A DNA stretch of 64,000 nucleotides, from positions 124,001 through 188,000 of the forward strand of contig NZ_PPAF01000004.1 of the NCBI RefSeq assembly GCF_002913045.1. The letters are read 5' to 3'. This DNA is from Campylobacter concisus (lineage in GTDB: Bacteria; Campylobacterota; Campylobacteria; Campylobacterales; Campylobacteraceae). This document shows, one piece after another, positions 46,432-56,400 of the stretch. A program made the translations under genes and the position numbers. Below the pieces are notes generated by a model. The model was not told the DNA's origin and did not search any database. It worked only from the letters and a program-made list of their open reading frames with translations. Every line of letters begins with the position of its first letter. The first letter of the stretch is position 1.

Positions 46432-47381
46432 GTGTCTTTTTATCAAACGCCGTTATTGCCTTTTTGTTAGCGGAGTTTGTACTGTTAGTTTTGATGAGTA
46501 TTTCGCTCTTTTACGTCGTTAGGATCGTGAGGTCGTGGGACTATAATGCACTAACATCGCTTCAATACTCACTTGAAAAGCAAAACTATCTTGTAAATAC
46601 GATCTTGCTTTTTTGCGTCTGCATAAAGATCGTTTTGTTTATATTTTTTGCACTTTGCCTAAATGAGCTCTCTGACATCGTACCTGGTGCTATGTGCTCG
46701 GCTGGAGTGATCGGCTCGAATAAATTTGGTGGTATATTGATGCTCACTAAAATTTTGCTGATCTTTGGGCTTGGCATTTGGCTGGTTATAAATAAGCTTG
46801 ACTTGCAGGCTCTAAATTTCCCTTATCTAAAGAAAAAATACGCCATTTTTATCTGCCTTTTTGTCATGATATTAGTCGAACTTGGTATAGAAATTTCGTT
46901 TTTTTACAATATCCCACTAAAAGTGCCGGTCTTTTGCTGTTCTGTTACTTTTCAAGCTCCAAAGTTACCATTTGGCTATACAAATTTTGGCTTAGTGAGT
47001 GCATTTTATGTGCTCTTTTTTGTCATTTTGGTGCTAAATTTCTTAAAGCAAAGCATGGCAAGCTTTGTGGCAAATTTGCTATTTTTGGTGCTTAGCTACT
47101 ACGCCATCACCTATTTTTTTGGCCTTTACGTTTACGAGCAACCAAACCATAAATGTCCATACTGTATGCTAAAAGGTGACTATTTTTATGTTGGCTACCT
47201 TATCTGGGGTAGTTTGTTTCTCGGTGTATTTTACGGCCTTATGCCATATCTTGTTGCGATAATCACAAAGACAAACTACTCACACAAGCTTAAATTTTCA
47301 TCGATCTGGCTAGGTATTTGCGTGCTGATATGCTCGCTTTATGTCCTAAAATATTATTTGTTAAGAGGATTTTTATTTTGA
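46428..47381 (+). CDS. Polytopic membrane protein with a CPYC motif, function unknown
   Basis: The 317-residue protein has about eight hydrophobic helices. Cysteines stand out: CCS near residue 171, MCSAG near residue 90, and HKCPYCMLKGDY near residue 243, which has the spacing of thioredoxin or copper sites. It overlaps the ATPase gene upstream and the NosL-like gene downstream, so it belongs to the sulfite-locus transcript. A role in copper handling or thiol redox is a guess from the motifs and neighbours. I know no named family for it beyond a possible counterpart in Wolinella mcc clusters. Confidence 0.75.
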   Translation: MSVFLSNAVIAFLLAEFVLLVLMSISLFYVVRIVRSWDYNALTSLQYSLEKQNYLVNTILLFCVCIKIVLFIFFALCLNELSDIVPGAMCSAGVIGSNKFGGILMLTKILLIFGLGIWLVINKLDLQALNFPYLKKKYAIFICLFVMILVELGIEISFFYNIPLKVPVFCCSVTFQAPKLPFGYTNFGLVSAFYVLFFVILVLNFLKQSMASFVANLLFLVLSYYAITYFFGLYVYEQPNHKCPYCMLKGDYFYVGYLIWGSLFLGVFYGLMPYLVAIITKTNYSHKLKFSSIWLGICVLICSLYVLKYYLLRGFLF

Positions 47382-47887
47382 TAAAGCAAATTTTTTCTTT
47401 GTGTTTGTTGGCTCTAGTTCTAGCTGTGCTTGCCTATAATGCCGACATAAGTGATGATAAAATTTTAGTTTTAAATAATGGCAAATCAGAGCCGATCGAG
47501 CAACTTACGCCAAATAAATTTATATGTTATGAGAGTAGGACGCTTATCGCTGATAACAACGATACAGCCCAGGCAATCATGCCAAACGGCGACATCTACT
47601 TTTTTAACGACATCACAAATTCTTTCATCTGGTATATGGCGCAAAAGAGCAAAGATAAGATCAAGCTATATGTCTATTCAAGAGATACGAATCGCTACAT
47701 CCTAGCGCAAAATGCGTGGTATTCAAGGGTTGATATCACGCCTATGGGATATGGCATAGGGGCGTACGAGTTTCACACGTATGGCATAAACGACAACTAC
47801 TTTAAAGAGGTCTTGCTATACGCAGCACGCGGTGAAACGTTGCTAAATCCATACATAAACATCCTACTTTCAGAAAATAAGATATAA
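47378..47887 (+). CDS. NosL-like membrane-anchored protein, degenerate metal site
   Basis: The 169-residue product starts with TTG at 47378, overlapping the preceding stop (TTGA). The N-terminus is a membrane anchor (IFSLCLLALVLAVLAYNA). The later part matches the NosL fold: FICYESRTLIADNNDTAQAI, DIYFFNDITNSFIWY, NAWYSRVDITPMGYGIGAYE. The usual CxxCGM motif is reduced to one Cys (CYES). In Wolinella the last Mcc proteins include NosL-like members, so this is likely their counterpart. It is the last gene of the cluster; the 93 nt after it show no clear terminator. Confidence 0.7.
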   Translation: MIKQIFSLCLLALVLAVLAYNADISDDKILVLNNGKSEPIEQLTPNKFICYESRTLIADNNDTAQAIMPNGDIYFFNDITNSFIWYMAQKSKDKIKLYVYSRDTNRYILAQNAWYSRVDITPMGYGIGAYEFHTYGINDNYFKEVLLYAARGETLLNPYINILLSENKI

Positions 47888-47980
47888 ATTTGTAAAGATA
47901 TTTTTTAGTCTTATTGCCTTAAATAATATTTTTATATAAACATATTATTTGTTAATTTGATATCAATTTTTATACTTTGT

Positions 47981-48616
47981 CTAGTTTTTTTTATCTTTTA
48001 ATTGCTGAATTTGCTTTTCTAAACTTGCTATCTTTTTTTCTTTTGGTGTTAAAACATCCATTGCTAAAGCAATGGATAAAATTATAATAAATAGAACACC
48101 CAATAATGATATCATAAAAGTTAATTCATAGTATTTATCAAAAAACTTTTGTTTTTTCTGAGCCAATGAACTATCTGATGATATATATAAATCATTTTGT
48201 GAATATAAGATATCTGTGTCTATACAAGAAAGACCTGTAAATTTTATTTGAATTTTAGCTTTTTCTTTTTGTCTAAGTTCTGGAATTTGGATAAAGTTTG
48301 CTTTTGTTTTATTAAACTCAATATTTTTAATATCGCTATTTATTTCAATATTATTGAATGGGGTTTCATAGATATTTGGGATTTTAACTTGAATATTTTT
48401 TTCATTAAAATTTGAATTATTTTCTATGCTTAAATTAATTAGGGTTATACATTGCTTGTATTCATAGCTATTATGTTTTTCAATTGATTGATAATTGGCG
48501 GACTTTACTTGATATTCTAAGTTGCCCGCGCTATATTTAGAAATAGCTATCTGTGCAAGAAAAGTTGAAATAATAGTAGCTACAATGGTTACCGCAGTAT
48601 TTAAAATATTTTTCAA
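47981..48616 (-). CDS. AT-rich orphan membrane protein with coiled coil
   Basis: The 211-residue protein has an N-terminal hydrophobic segment (residues 4-26) and a second at about 165-188, followed by a short coiled coil (KKIASLEKQIQQLKDKKN). Between them is a beta-rich domain of about 135 residues, rich in Asn and Ile. Codon use is markedly A/T-rich compared with its neighbours. It sits 9 nt downstream of rluB. The predicted topology puts the middle domain outside the membrane. No family is recognised; it looks like an accessory gene. Confidence 0.6.
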   Translation of the reverse strand: MKNILNTAVTIVATIISTFLAQIAISKYSAGNLEYQVKSANYQSIEKHNSYEYKQCITLINLSIENNSNFNEKNIQVKIPNIYETPFNNIEINSDIKNIEFNKTKANFIQIPELRQKEKAKIQIKFTGLSCIDTDILYSQNDLYISSDSSLAQKKQKFFDKYYELTFMISLLGVLFIIILSIALAMDVLTPKEKKIASLEKQIQQLKDKKN

Positions 48617-48625
48617 ATTTTATCC

Positions 48626-49399
48626 TTAGTATCTAACGTTATTAACCTTTAAAAAGTCTCTTAGGTCTTCGTATTCGCTATTTTCGAAGTAGCGCCATTT
48701 GCCAGGCTTTAGCATATCAAGGCTAACACGACCAAAGCTAACCCTTTTTAGATCCATTACTTCAAGGTCAAAGTAGCCAAAGAAACGGCGAAGCTCTCTG
48801 TTTTGACCTTCATTAATGATGACTTTTAGTTTTGTGTAACCGCCGCTTGAGCCAAAGACTTTATAGGCTAGAAATGGCTTAAATTCCATTGATTTTATAG
48901 TGGTTTTTGCGTGCGCGCCTTTGGTAGCGTCCTTGGCAAAAAAGCCATTTGTCATGGCCTCTATCACCTCTTTCGTTACTTCGCCTTTTACCTTTAGATA
49001 GTATTCTCTCTCTATGTCGCTATTCATTAGCGCTGTGGCGATAGCTGGGGCGTCAGTTAGTAAAAGTAGCCCTTCGCTTGCATAGTCTAGGCGCCCTACG
49101 CTAACAAATTTGGCAAATTTCTTGTCTAACGTGTCATAGATCGTTTTTCGTCCGCGATCATCTTTCTTACTAACTAGCTCGCCCTTTTGTTTGTGATAAA
49201 CGATAACGGTAAATTCTTTTTTTAGCTTTATCAAACGGCCATTTATACGCACTTTATCATCTTCATCCACGCTTGTCGCAAGATCGCTAACCACGCGCCC
49301 TGCTATGCTAACCTTGCCAGCTTTTATCAGCTCATCTGCCTCACGGCGTGAGTAGTTTGTGTTGTGTGAGATAAATTTATTAAGTCTTGTTTTTTCCAT
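48626..49399 (-). CDS. rluB: 23S rRNA pseudouridine synthase RluB family
   Basis: The 257-residue protein has an S4 RNA-binding domain at the start (RLNKFISHNTNYSRREADELIKAGKV) and the RsuA/RluB catalytic motif GRLDYASEGLLLLTDAP with the nucleophilic Asp. A later block, INEGQNRELRRFFGYF, is typical. It modifies uridine in 23S rRNA near the peptidyl transferase centre. RsuA and RluE are close relatives; RluB is the likeliest by length and S4 domain. It follows kdsD by 1 nt. Confidence 0.88.
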   Translation of the reverse strand: MEKTRLNKFISHNTNYSRREADELIKAGKVSIAGRVVSDLATSVDEDDKVRINGRLIKLKKEFTVIVYHKQKGELVSKKDDRGRKTIYDTLDKKFAKFVSVGRLDYASEGLLLLTDAPAIATALMNSDIEREYYLKVKGEVTKEVIEAMTNGFFAKDATKGAHAKTTIKSMEFKPFLAYKVFGSSGGYTKLKVIINEGQNRELRRFFGYFDLEVMDLKRVSFGRVSLDMLKPGKWRYFENSEYEDLRDFLKVNNVRY

Positions 49400-49400
49400 T

Positions 49401-50354
49401 TTATAGTCCTAAATTTGCAAGGTCGTGGATATGTAAAACACCCACAGGTACGCCATTTTCTACGACGGCTAGAAGTTGAATTTTATACTTTTCTATCAAA
49501 GCTAACGCATCTACAGCTAACATCTCTTTGTTATCTATCTCTTTTGGTTTTAGGGTTGCAAATTTCATCGCTGGCTCGTCTAAGTCAAAGTCTTCTCGCA
49601 TAAGTGCACGTCTAAGATCGCCGTCGCTTAAAATAGCATCTAACACACCATCTTTATCGACGATTAGGACCGTGCCAAGTTTACCGTGTGTCATAGTATC
49701 GATTGCTTTTTTTAGGCTCGCATTCCAGCGAACTATCGGTAAATTTTCGCTTCTCATCACATCTTTGACCTTTAAAAATAGCCTCTTGCCAAGGCTGCCA
49801 CCTGGATGAAAATTTGCAAAGTCCTCTTTTTTAAAACCTCGCCTTTGCATCAAACAAACAGCCAATGCATCGCCAAGAGCTAACGTTAGTGTAGTTGATG
49901 CTGTTGGAGCGGCATTTAGTGGGCACGCCTCTTTTTCTACATCTATGCTAATAAATGCATCGCTAAATTTACCAAGCGAGCTTATTTTGCTCCTTGCCAT
50001 TGCGACGATCTTTACACCAAAGCGCTTTACGTGAGGTAAAATTTTGATAAGCTCATCGCTTTCGCCACTAAAGCTAATGGCTAACAAAACATCATCTTTT
50101 TCTATCATGCCAAGGTCGCCATGCATAGCCTCTGTTGGGTGTAAGAAAAAGCTTGGCGTGCCGGTGCTCGCAAGCGTGGCAGCAATCTTTGCACCTACAT
50201 GACCGCTCTTGCCTACGCCTGTTACTATGACCTTGCCTTTTGTATTAAATATCAAATTTACAGCATCTTCTATCTCTAAGTTTTTAGCATGTCTTAAAAG
50301 CTCGTTTGCTTCTATCTTTAAAACTTCGGCTGCGATTTGGTTGATTGCTTGCAT
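49401..50354 (-). CDS. kdsD: Arabinose-5-phosphate isomerase (KpsF/GutQ family)
   Basis: The 317-residue protein has an SIS domain (VIVTGVGKSGHVGAKIAATL, FLHPTEAMHGDLG, ISFSGESDE) and two C-terminal CBS domains (VKDVMRSENLPIV …, FATLKPKEID…). It converts ribulose-5-phosphate to arabinose-5-phosphate, the first step to KDO for lipooligosaccharide. It lies between rnj (9 nt) and rluB (1 nt), in an operon order I recall from Campylobacter relatives. Confidence 0.92.
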   Translation of the reverse strand: MQAINQIAAEVLKIEANELLRHAKNLEIEDAVNLIFNTKGKVIVTGVGKSGHVGAKIAATLASTGTPSFFLHPTEAMHGDLGMIEKDDVLLAISFSGESDELIKILPHVKRFGVKIVAMARSKISSLGKFSDAFISIDVEKEACPLNAAPTASTTLTLALGDALAVCLMQRRGFKKEDFANFHPGGSLGKRLFLKVKDVMRSENLPIVRWNASLKKAIDTMTHGKLGTVLIVDKDGVLDAILSDGDLRRALMREDFDLDEPAMKFATLKPKEIDNKEMLAVDALALIEKYKIQLLAVVENGVPVGVLHIHDLANLGL

Positions 50355-50363
50355 AAATTTCCC

Positions 50364-52493
50364 TTACATTAGATAGATAATTGGCACGATAGTTGGGTAC
50401 TTTTTGACCTTTCTAAAGATATGCTTTCTAATCACTTGACGCACTTGTGACTCGAGCAGTCTGCCATCTTTTAAAAGCTCTTCTTTGACATTGCTTAAAA
50501 ACTGCGTCAAAATTTCTTGCATCTCTTTGCTAAACTCCGCATCTTGTTTATTACCCACAAGGCCGTAGCTAATGACACGAGGCTTGTTTATAAGTTTTGC
50601 ACCATGACGTGAAATTTGAGCGATTATCATGACGACACCTGCTTCGGCAAGATTTTGTCTGTCGATGACGACATCATCTGAAATTTGTTTATTTATTTGA
50701 TTGTCAATAAATACCTTGCCTGTTTTTACTGTTTTTACACGCTTTAGGTACTTTTGACAGATCTCCATTTGATCGCCATCGCTCATTAGATAGATGTTTC
50801 TCTCGTCTACGCCGCAGCTTATAGCTGTCTCTTTATGCTTTGCGATGTGATTGTATTCGCCGTGCACCGGCAGGAAGTATTTTGGTTTTATAAGACGAAG
50901 CATCAGCTTTTGCTCCTCTTGTGCTGCGTGGCCGCTCACGTGTATCTCGCTAAAGTCCTGGTACGCGACGCTTGCACCTGATTTTATTAGGAAATTTAAT
51001 ACAGTTGAGATACTGCTTTCATTGCCAGGGATCGCCTTTGAGCTGATTATTATCTGATCGGTCGGTTTTATTTTGATGTATTTGTGTTCGTCGGTAGCCA
51101 TTCGGTACAGCGCGCTCATAGTCTCACCCTGAGAGCCTGTGGTGACGATCAGAACCTCGTTATCTTTAAATTTGCCAACCTCGTTTGCATCGATAAAAAT
51201 TTTCTTATCAAGCTTGATGTAGCCAAGCTCCATTGCAGTATATAAATTTCTCTCCATTGATCTACCGATGACGCAGACTTTGCGGTTGTATTTTAGCCCC
51301 CACTCTATCGCTTGATAAACGCGGTGGATGTTTGAGCTAAACGTACTCATAATGACGCGACCTTTGGCCTTTGAAAATATCGCGTCAAAGGTCTTGCCCA
51401 CGCTACTTTCGCTTTTAGTAAATCCTTCTCGGTAGCTATTCGTGCTATCGCTCATTAGGCACAATACACCTCTTTCGCCGTAGTATGCAAGTCTGCCAAG
51501 GTCAGTTGGATAGCCGTCGATCGGCGTATGGTCGATCTTAAAGTCACCCGTATGGATGATGGTGCCCGCCTTTGTCGTGATGGCTAGCGCGCTAGCATCG
51601 ATGATAGAGTGTGTGATGTGTATCCATTCAACCTCAAAGTCGCCTATTAGATATGGCTTTCTTTTTTCGACAGAGCGGAAAAGCGAGCGCTCTTGCTTTA
51701 AGCCGTGCTCTTCAAATTTATTATTTATCATACCAAGTGGTAGTGGCGTGGCGTAAATCGGAAATTTAAACTCTTTGTAAAAATATGGCACTGCGCCGAT
51801 GTGATCCTCGTGCGCGTGAGTGATGATGACGCCTTTTATCTTGTCTTTTATTTTTCTAACATAGTCAAAGTCTGGGATGAGGATATCCACGCCGTGCATA
51901 CTCTCGCTCGGAAAACTCATGCCAATATCCACGATGATTGCGCTCGTGTCGGTTTCAAAGATAGTCATGTTTCCGCCGATCTCGCCAAGACCACCAAGTG
52001 GAGTTATGCGAATTTTATGTTCACTTGAGTTTAGATATTTCATCGGCTCCAGACGTAGCTCGTGAACGGCCTTGTTTGCCACCATTGCACTTGCGATATC
52101 TTGCTGCCATTGTTCATTGCCGTTTAGCTTAGCTGGTAAATTTTTCTTTGGCTTTTTAGCCTTTTTTGGCTTTTCTTTTTGTTCTTGTGTTTTGGTTTTT
52201 GTTTCTTGCGATTCTTGTTTTTGCTCTTTTGGCTTATTGTTTTCGCCATTTTTATTTTGATTTTTGTTATTTCTTGGCTTTTTTGGGCGAGAATTTTGGC
52301 TCTTTAGCTCGGCGTTCGTTTCAGTTTCAGCTTGCTCTGCTGCAAAGAAATTATCTATTACGCTTTTGCTTGCTAGTGAGGTTTGCTCGGTAGTTTCGCC
52401 CTCTTGTTTTGGCTTATTTTTTGGTCTAAATCTTCGTCTTTTGTTGTTTTTACTTTGGTTAGTTACAACTTTCTCTTCGTTTTTGTCGTTCAT
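50364..52493 (-). CDS. rnj: Ribonuclease J
   Basis: The 709-residue protein has a metallo-beta-lactamase/beta-CASP core with the zinc site ITHAHEDHIGAVPYF near residue 225 and later motifs (HTGDFKIDHTP, MSDSTNS, SGHAAQEEQ, PVHGEYNHI). The first 130 residues are an extension rich in Lys, Asn, Gln and Glu, as in H. pylori RNase J. It degrades and matures RNA 5'-to-3' and takes the place of RNase E. Its start lies inside the end of rsmA (35-nt overlap), so the two are coupled. Confidence 0.94.
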   Translation of the reverse strand: MNDKNEEKVVTNQSKNNKRRRFRPKNKPKQEGETTEQTSLASKSVIDNFFAAEQAETETNAELKSQNSRPKKPRNNKNQNKNGENNKPKEQKQESQETKTKTQEQKEKPKKAKKPKKNLPAKLNGNEQWQQDIASAMVANKAVHELRLEPMKYLNSSEHKIRITPLGGLGEIGGNMTIFETDTSAIIVDIGMSFPSESMHGVDILIPDFDYVRKIKDKIKGVIITHAHEDHIGAVPYFYKEFKFPIYATPLPLGMINNKFEEHGLKQERSLFRSVEKRKPYLIGDFEVEWIHITHSIIDASALAITTKAGTIIHTGDFKIDHTPIDGYPTDLGRLAYYGERGVLCLMSDSTNSYREGFTKSESSVGKTFDAIFSKAKGRVIMSTFSSNIHRVYQAIEWGLKYNRKVCVIGRSMERNLYTAMELGYIKLDKKIFIDANEVGKFKDNEVLIVTTGSQGETMSALYRMATDEHKYIKIKPTDQIIISSKAIPGNESSISTVLNFLIKSGASVAYQDFSEIHVSGHAAQEEQKLMLRLIKPKYFLPVHGEYNHIAKHKETAISCGVDERNIYLMSDGDQMEICQKYLKRVKTVKTGKVFIDNQINKQISDDVVIDRQNLAEAGVVMIIAQISRHGAKLINKPRVISYGLVGNKQDAEFSKEMQEILTQFLSNVKEELLKDGRLLESQVRQVIRKHIFRKVKKYPTIVPIIYLM

Positions 52494-53301
52494 TATCTTC
52501 CTTTAATCTTTCAAATACTTTTAGATAAAAATCGACATCTAGCTCGTGTGGACGTAAATTTTGAGCTAAGCCTAGGCTTTCAAAAATTTCTTCTAACGCA
52601 TTTTTGTCAAAATTTGTGGATAAATTTTTCAAAAGCGTCTTTCTTGGCGAAGCAAACGCAGCTCTTAAAAATACTTTAAAAGCCTCGTATTGTTTTGCAT
52701 CTTTGAAAATCCCGTCTTTGCCAAAAATCTTTTTTGTTTTTTGTAGTTTGATGACTGAGGATGTGACCTTTGGGGGTGGATTAAAAAGCCTTGCATCCAC
52801 ATCAAACAAAAGCTCGCACCTGCCTTGGAGTGAGGCAAGGATCGATAAAGCGCTAAATTCTTTATCCTTACTCTTTGCACTAAATTTAAGAGCAACCTCT
52901 TTTTGTATCATCACGATAAGCCCAAGGCATTTTTCGTCATCTATCGCATTTAGTATCATCTTCGTAGCAACGTAATAAGGCAAATTTGCGACCAAAAAGT
53001 AGTTCTCGCTACTTAGTCCGCCCTCTTGCTGCCACTGCTCTAATGCATCTTTACAAAAAAGTTTTAATCGTCCATTTTGGATCTCATTTGCAAATTTGGC
53101 CTTTAAAATTTGAAATAGCTCACAATCTATCTCAAAACAGGTCGTCTTGTAAATTTGCAAAAGTCTAAATGTCAAATCACCTAAGCCAGGCCCAATCTCA
53201 ACGACGTTTGCTACGTCATTGGGTATCGCTTGGATGATCTTATCTAGTGTCGCTTTGTCCTGTAAAAAATTCTGTCCAAAGTGCTTTTTTGCCTTTATCA
53301 T
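52459..53301 (-). CDS. rsmA: 16S rRNA dimethyladenosine transferase RsmA
   Basis: The 280-residue protein has KAKKHFGQNFLQDKATLDKI at the start, the SAM motif VVEIGPGLGDLTF near residue 36 and the catalytic NLPYYVATKMI. It dimethylates two adjacent adenosines of 16S rRNA; loss gives kasugamycin resistance. I chose ATG 53301. An in-frame TTG at 53319 would add six residues. The final 35 nt overlap rnj in another frame and encode a polar tail. Confidence 0.93.
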   Translation of the reverse strand: MIKAKKHFGQNFLQDKATLDKIIQAIPNDVANVVEIGPGLGDLTFRLLQIYKTTCFEIDCELFQILKAKFANEIQNGRLKLFCKDALEQWQQEGGLSSENYFLVANLPYYVATKMILNAIDDEKCLGLIVMIQKEVALKFSAKSKDKEFSALSILASLQGRCELLFDVDARLFNPPPKVTSSVIKLQKTKKIFGKDGIFKDAKQYEAFKVFLRAAFASPRKTLLKNLSTNFDKNALEEIFESLGLAQNLRPHELDVDFYLKVFERLKEDNERQKRRESCN

Positions 53302-53407
53302 AGCCGCGATATTAGCCAAAAATTACTTATACAATGATTACAAGTTTAGTTTAATCATATATAAAATGGATTATAATCACTAAATAATAACGAAATAGGG
53401 CATAAAT

Positions 53408-56400
53408 TTGAGCAAAGCAAATACCTTAAAATATTTTTTATTATCACAATATTTAGAGCCAAAAACCTTAGATGAGCCAAAAAAGACAAATACGAAATTT
53501 AAAAAATCAATAGACCTTGACATCGCAAATTTCGATGAGAAGTTTATGCAAATTTTAAGAGCATTTGATAGCTCACTTTTAAAAAATGGTATAGAAATTT
53601 CAATTTATGGCAGCATTTTTGAGACTGACTTGCTTGCCATTTATATCTCAAAGCTTGCAAATTCAAAATTTGAAAAAGAGCAAATTTTAGATGAGCTGCG
53701 ATCTGAGCAAACAAGCTTTGATAAGGCGTTTTGCTATAAATTTAAGCTTACTGGTGATTTAGCATTTTGTAAAGATGATCAAAATTTTGCTTTAAAAGAT
53801 GTAAATTTAGATGATGATTTAACTCCATTTTTTACACCAAACTCATCTGATGATCTTTTTATCTCAACAGCTCCTTGGGCAATGGCTCGTCTAAATCATC
53901 TAAAGGAGATAAGCCAAAGTGATTTTAGCAAAGAGTGTGAGCGCATAAAAGACAAGCTATCTATTTATAAAGAAAAAATGGAACTTGGTAAATATATAAA
54001 GCTTATAAACGATGAGCTAAAAAGTGCACTTAAAACACCATTTTGTAATGATTTCTTAAGGCTTGAAGTAAAGATCATAAATCCAAATTTTAAAGAAAAT
54101 GATAGCCTTTTAAATAGCTTTTTTATAGATGATATAAATTTGCTTATAAAATTTTACGAGTCAGGTAGGACGCACGAGCTAACGGATCAGTTTTTGGACG
54201 AGGGCAGTGAGAATAAATTTGAAAGACTTGATGTAAGAGATGAGCAAAATAAAAGGCTTGTTAGAGATTTTTTTAAAGCAGAAGAGTATCCAAGATCGGC
54301 CTTTGCTAGTGACTTCGCTCTAAATTTCTCGCAGCAAATTGCCGTTAATAACATCATTAAAAAATTTAAAGAAAAAAGTGGTGGAATTTATAGCGTAAAT
54401 GGTGCTCCAGGCACTGGTAAAACAACGCTTTTAAAAGATGTAATGGCTGAAATTGTTACGCTTAGAGCGATGAAGCTCGCACAAATGAGTAGACATGATA
54501 TCTTTGTTCCAGTTCGAGATAGTAGCGATAAGGTGCTTTATTTCACTCTAAATAAAGAACTTCAGGGCTATGAGATGGTTGTTAGCTCTTGTAATAACGG
54601 TGCGGTTGAAATTTTAAGTAAAGAGCTTAGTCAGCTAAAAAGTATCGGTAGTTACGCAGGCGAGATTGATTATTTTAAATTTATAGCTACAAGGCTTCTC
54701 TCGGCCGATGAAAAGACAAATTTTGGAGAAAAATCTTTTGTCTCAAAACTTGCATGGGGACTTTTTTGCATACCTCTTGGCTCAAAGCAAAATAAGTCAA
54801 ATTTTGTTTTTAACGCAATTAATGGCGTAAAGATCGAAAAAACGCATAGTCAGTTTGAAGACATTTCAAAAGAATTTAAAGAATTTATAGAACAAGATGG
54901 CTTTTTGATGGGGCTTGGCAAGTATTTGGCTACTGGAGAAGGAGTTGATGATTACGACGAGGCAAAGGAGAAATTTAATCAAGCCCTACACGAAGTAAAT
55001 CTACTTTTTAGTGAGATCAGGATCAAAGAAGAGGAGCTAAAAAGTATAAATAGTGAGCTTATAAATATCGATAAAAGACTTGATAACTATAATTCAGCAA
55101 GGCAAATAGACGAGCTTTTAAGGCCACTAATAGATGAGCTAGATTTGAGTAAAAATGAGCTAGAGCAAAAGGTGGCTGAAGCCAACGAGCTAGCAAAGCT
55201 TATTGGCCAAAATGAAATTTTGCAAGAGTATCTAAGTACGCCTATAAAGCCATCATTTTTTATTTTCCAGCAAATTTTAAGGACGCAAGCTTTTGAAAAA
55301 TATAACAATGAAGCACGAAAAGTTAGTGAGATAAATCGCCAAATAGCTGAGCAAAATTTGAAAGCAAGCAAACAAAATAGTGAAAACAAAGAGAAGAATG
55401 AAGCAAAATTAAACGAACTAAAAGCTCAAATAACTCAGCTTGAAGAGAAAATTTTAGAACTTAACACCAAGATAGACCATCTCAACAAGCTTAATGATGA
55501 CTTTGTTAGACGTCAAAAATTAATTGGCAGAAGCGAAGAGCTTGATAGCTTTTTAAATGGTAGTTTTAATCAGAGTAATGAAGAAATACAAAAGAGCATG
55601 CCATTTATGATGGAGCTTGGCCTTGATGAGAAATTTCATAAGACAAAGCTTTTTAACGCAAGAATCAAGCTTTTTAAAGAAGCACTTAATCTGCATAAAG
55701 CCACTATCTTTGCTTGCAAAGAAGCTGTTAGAACAAATTTACGAGCTCTTAGTGTTATATTTAATGATGAAAAAATGGCTGAGAAAAACGGGCTTGAGGC
55801 TAAAGATAGACGTGAAATAATAAAAGGATTATTTTTACTAACGCCAGTTGTTAGTTCTACTTTTGCATCTTTTAATAATAGCTTTAAAGAGCTACTAAAT
55901 GGCGATATAGGCTTGCTCTTAATAGATGAGGCAGGGCAGGCAAATTTAACTAACGCATTAGGTGCACTGCTTCGTTCAAACATGGCTGTTGTAGTTGGCG
56001 ATCCGCTTCAACTTGAGCCTGTTGTAACATTGCCACCGGCTTTAAATAATGCTATTTTACGCTACTGTGATGCAAAGGATGAGTTTAATCTACTAAAATC
56101 ATCAGTTCAACTTCGAGCCGATAAAGTACAAAATATTGGTACATATATAAAAGGAGAGGGTAAGTCCATTTGGGTTGGTTCGCCACTTATCGTTCATAGA
56201 AGGTGTGCCAATCCTATGTTTAAAATTTCAAATGAAACAACATATGATGATATGATGATACTTGGCAGAAACAGTGAAAGTAAACTTAGTGATCCTAATA
56301 TCAAAACAGAATGGATTGATGTTAGTAGTGATGAATGGATAGGTAATTATAATAAAGCTGAAGGCATGATCGTTAAAGAGCTTTTAGATGGTAAGCTAGC

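Noticed and set aside
52072-52679. Several overlapping Phe/Leu-rich frames on the plus strand
   Set aside because: They are the complement of the Lys/Asn/Glu-rich N-terminal extension of RNase J and of rsmA; the hydrophobic look is a by-product of that composition.
55911-55935. DEAG in place of DEAD/DEAH as a broken Walker B
   Set aside because: DEAGQ/DEAxQ is the normal form in Upf1-like SF1 helicases, and the catalytic Asp-Glu pair is intact.
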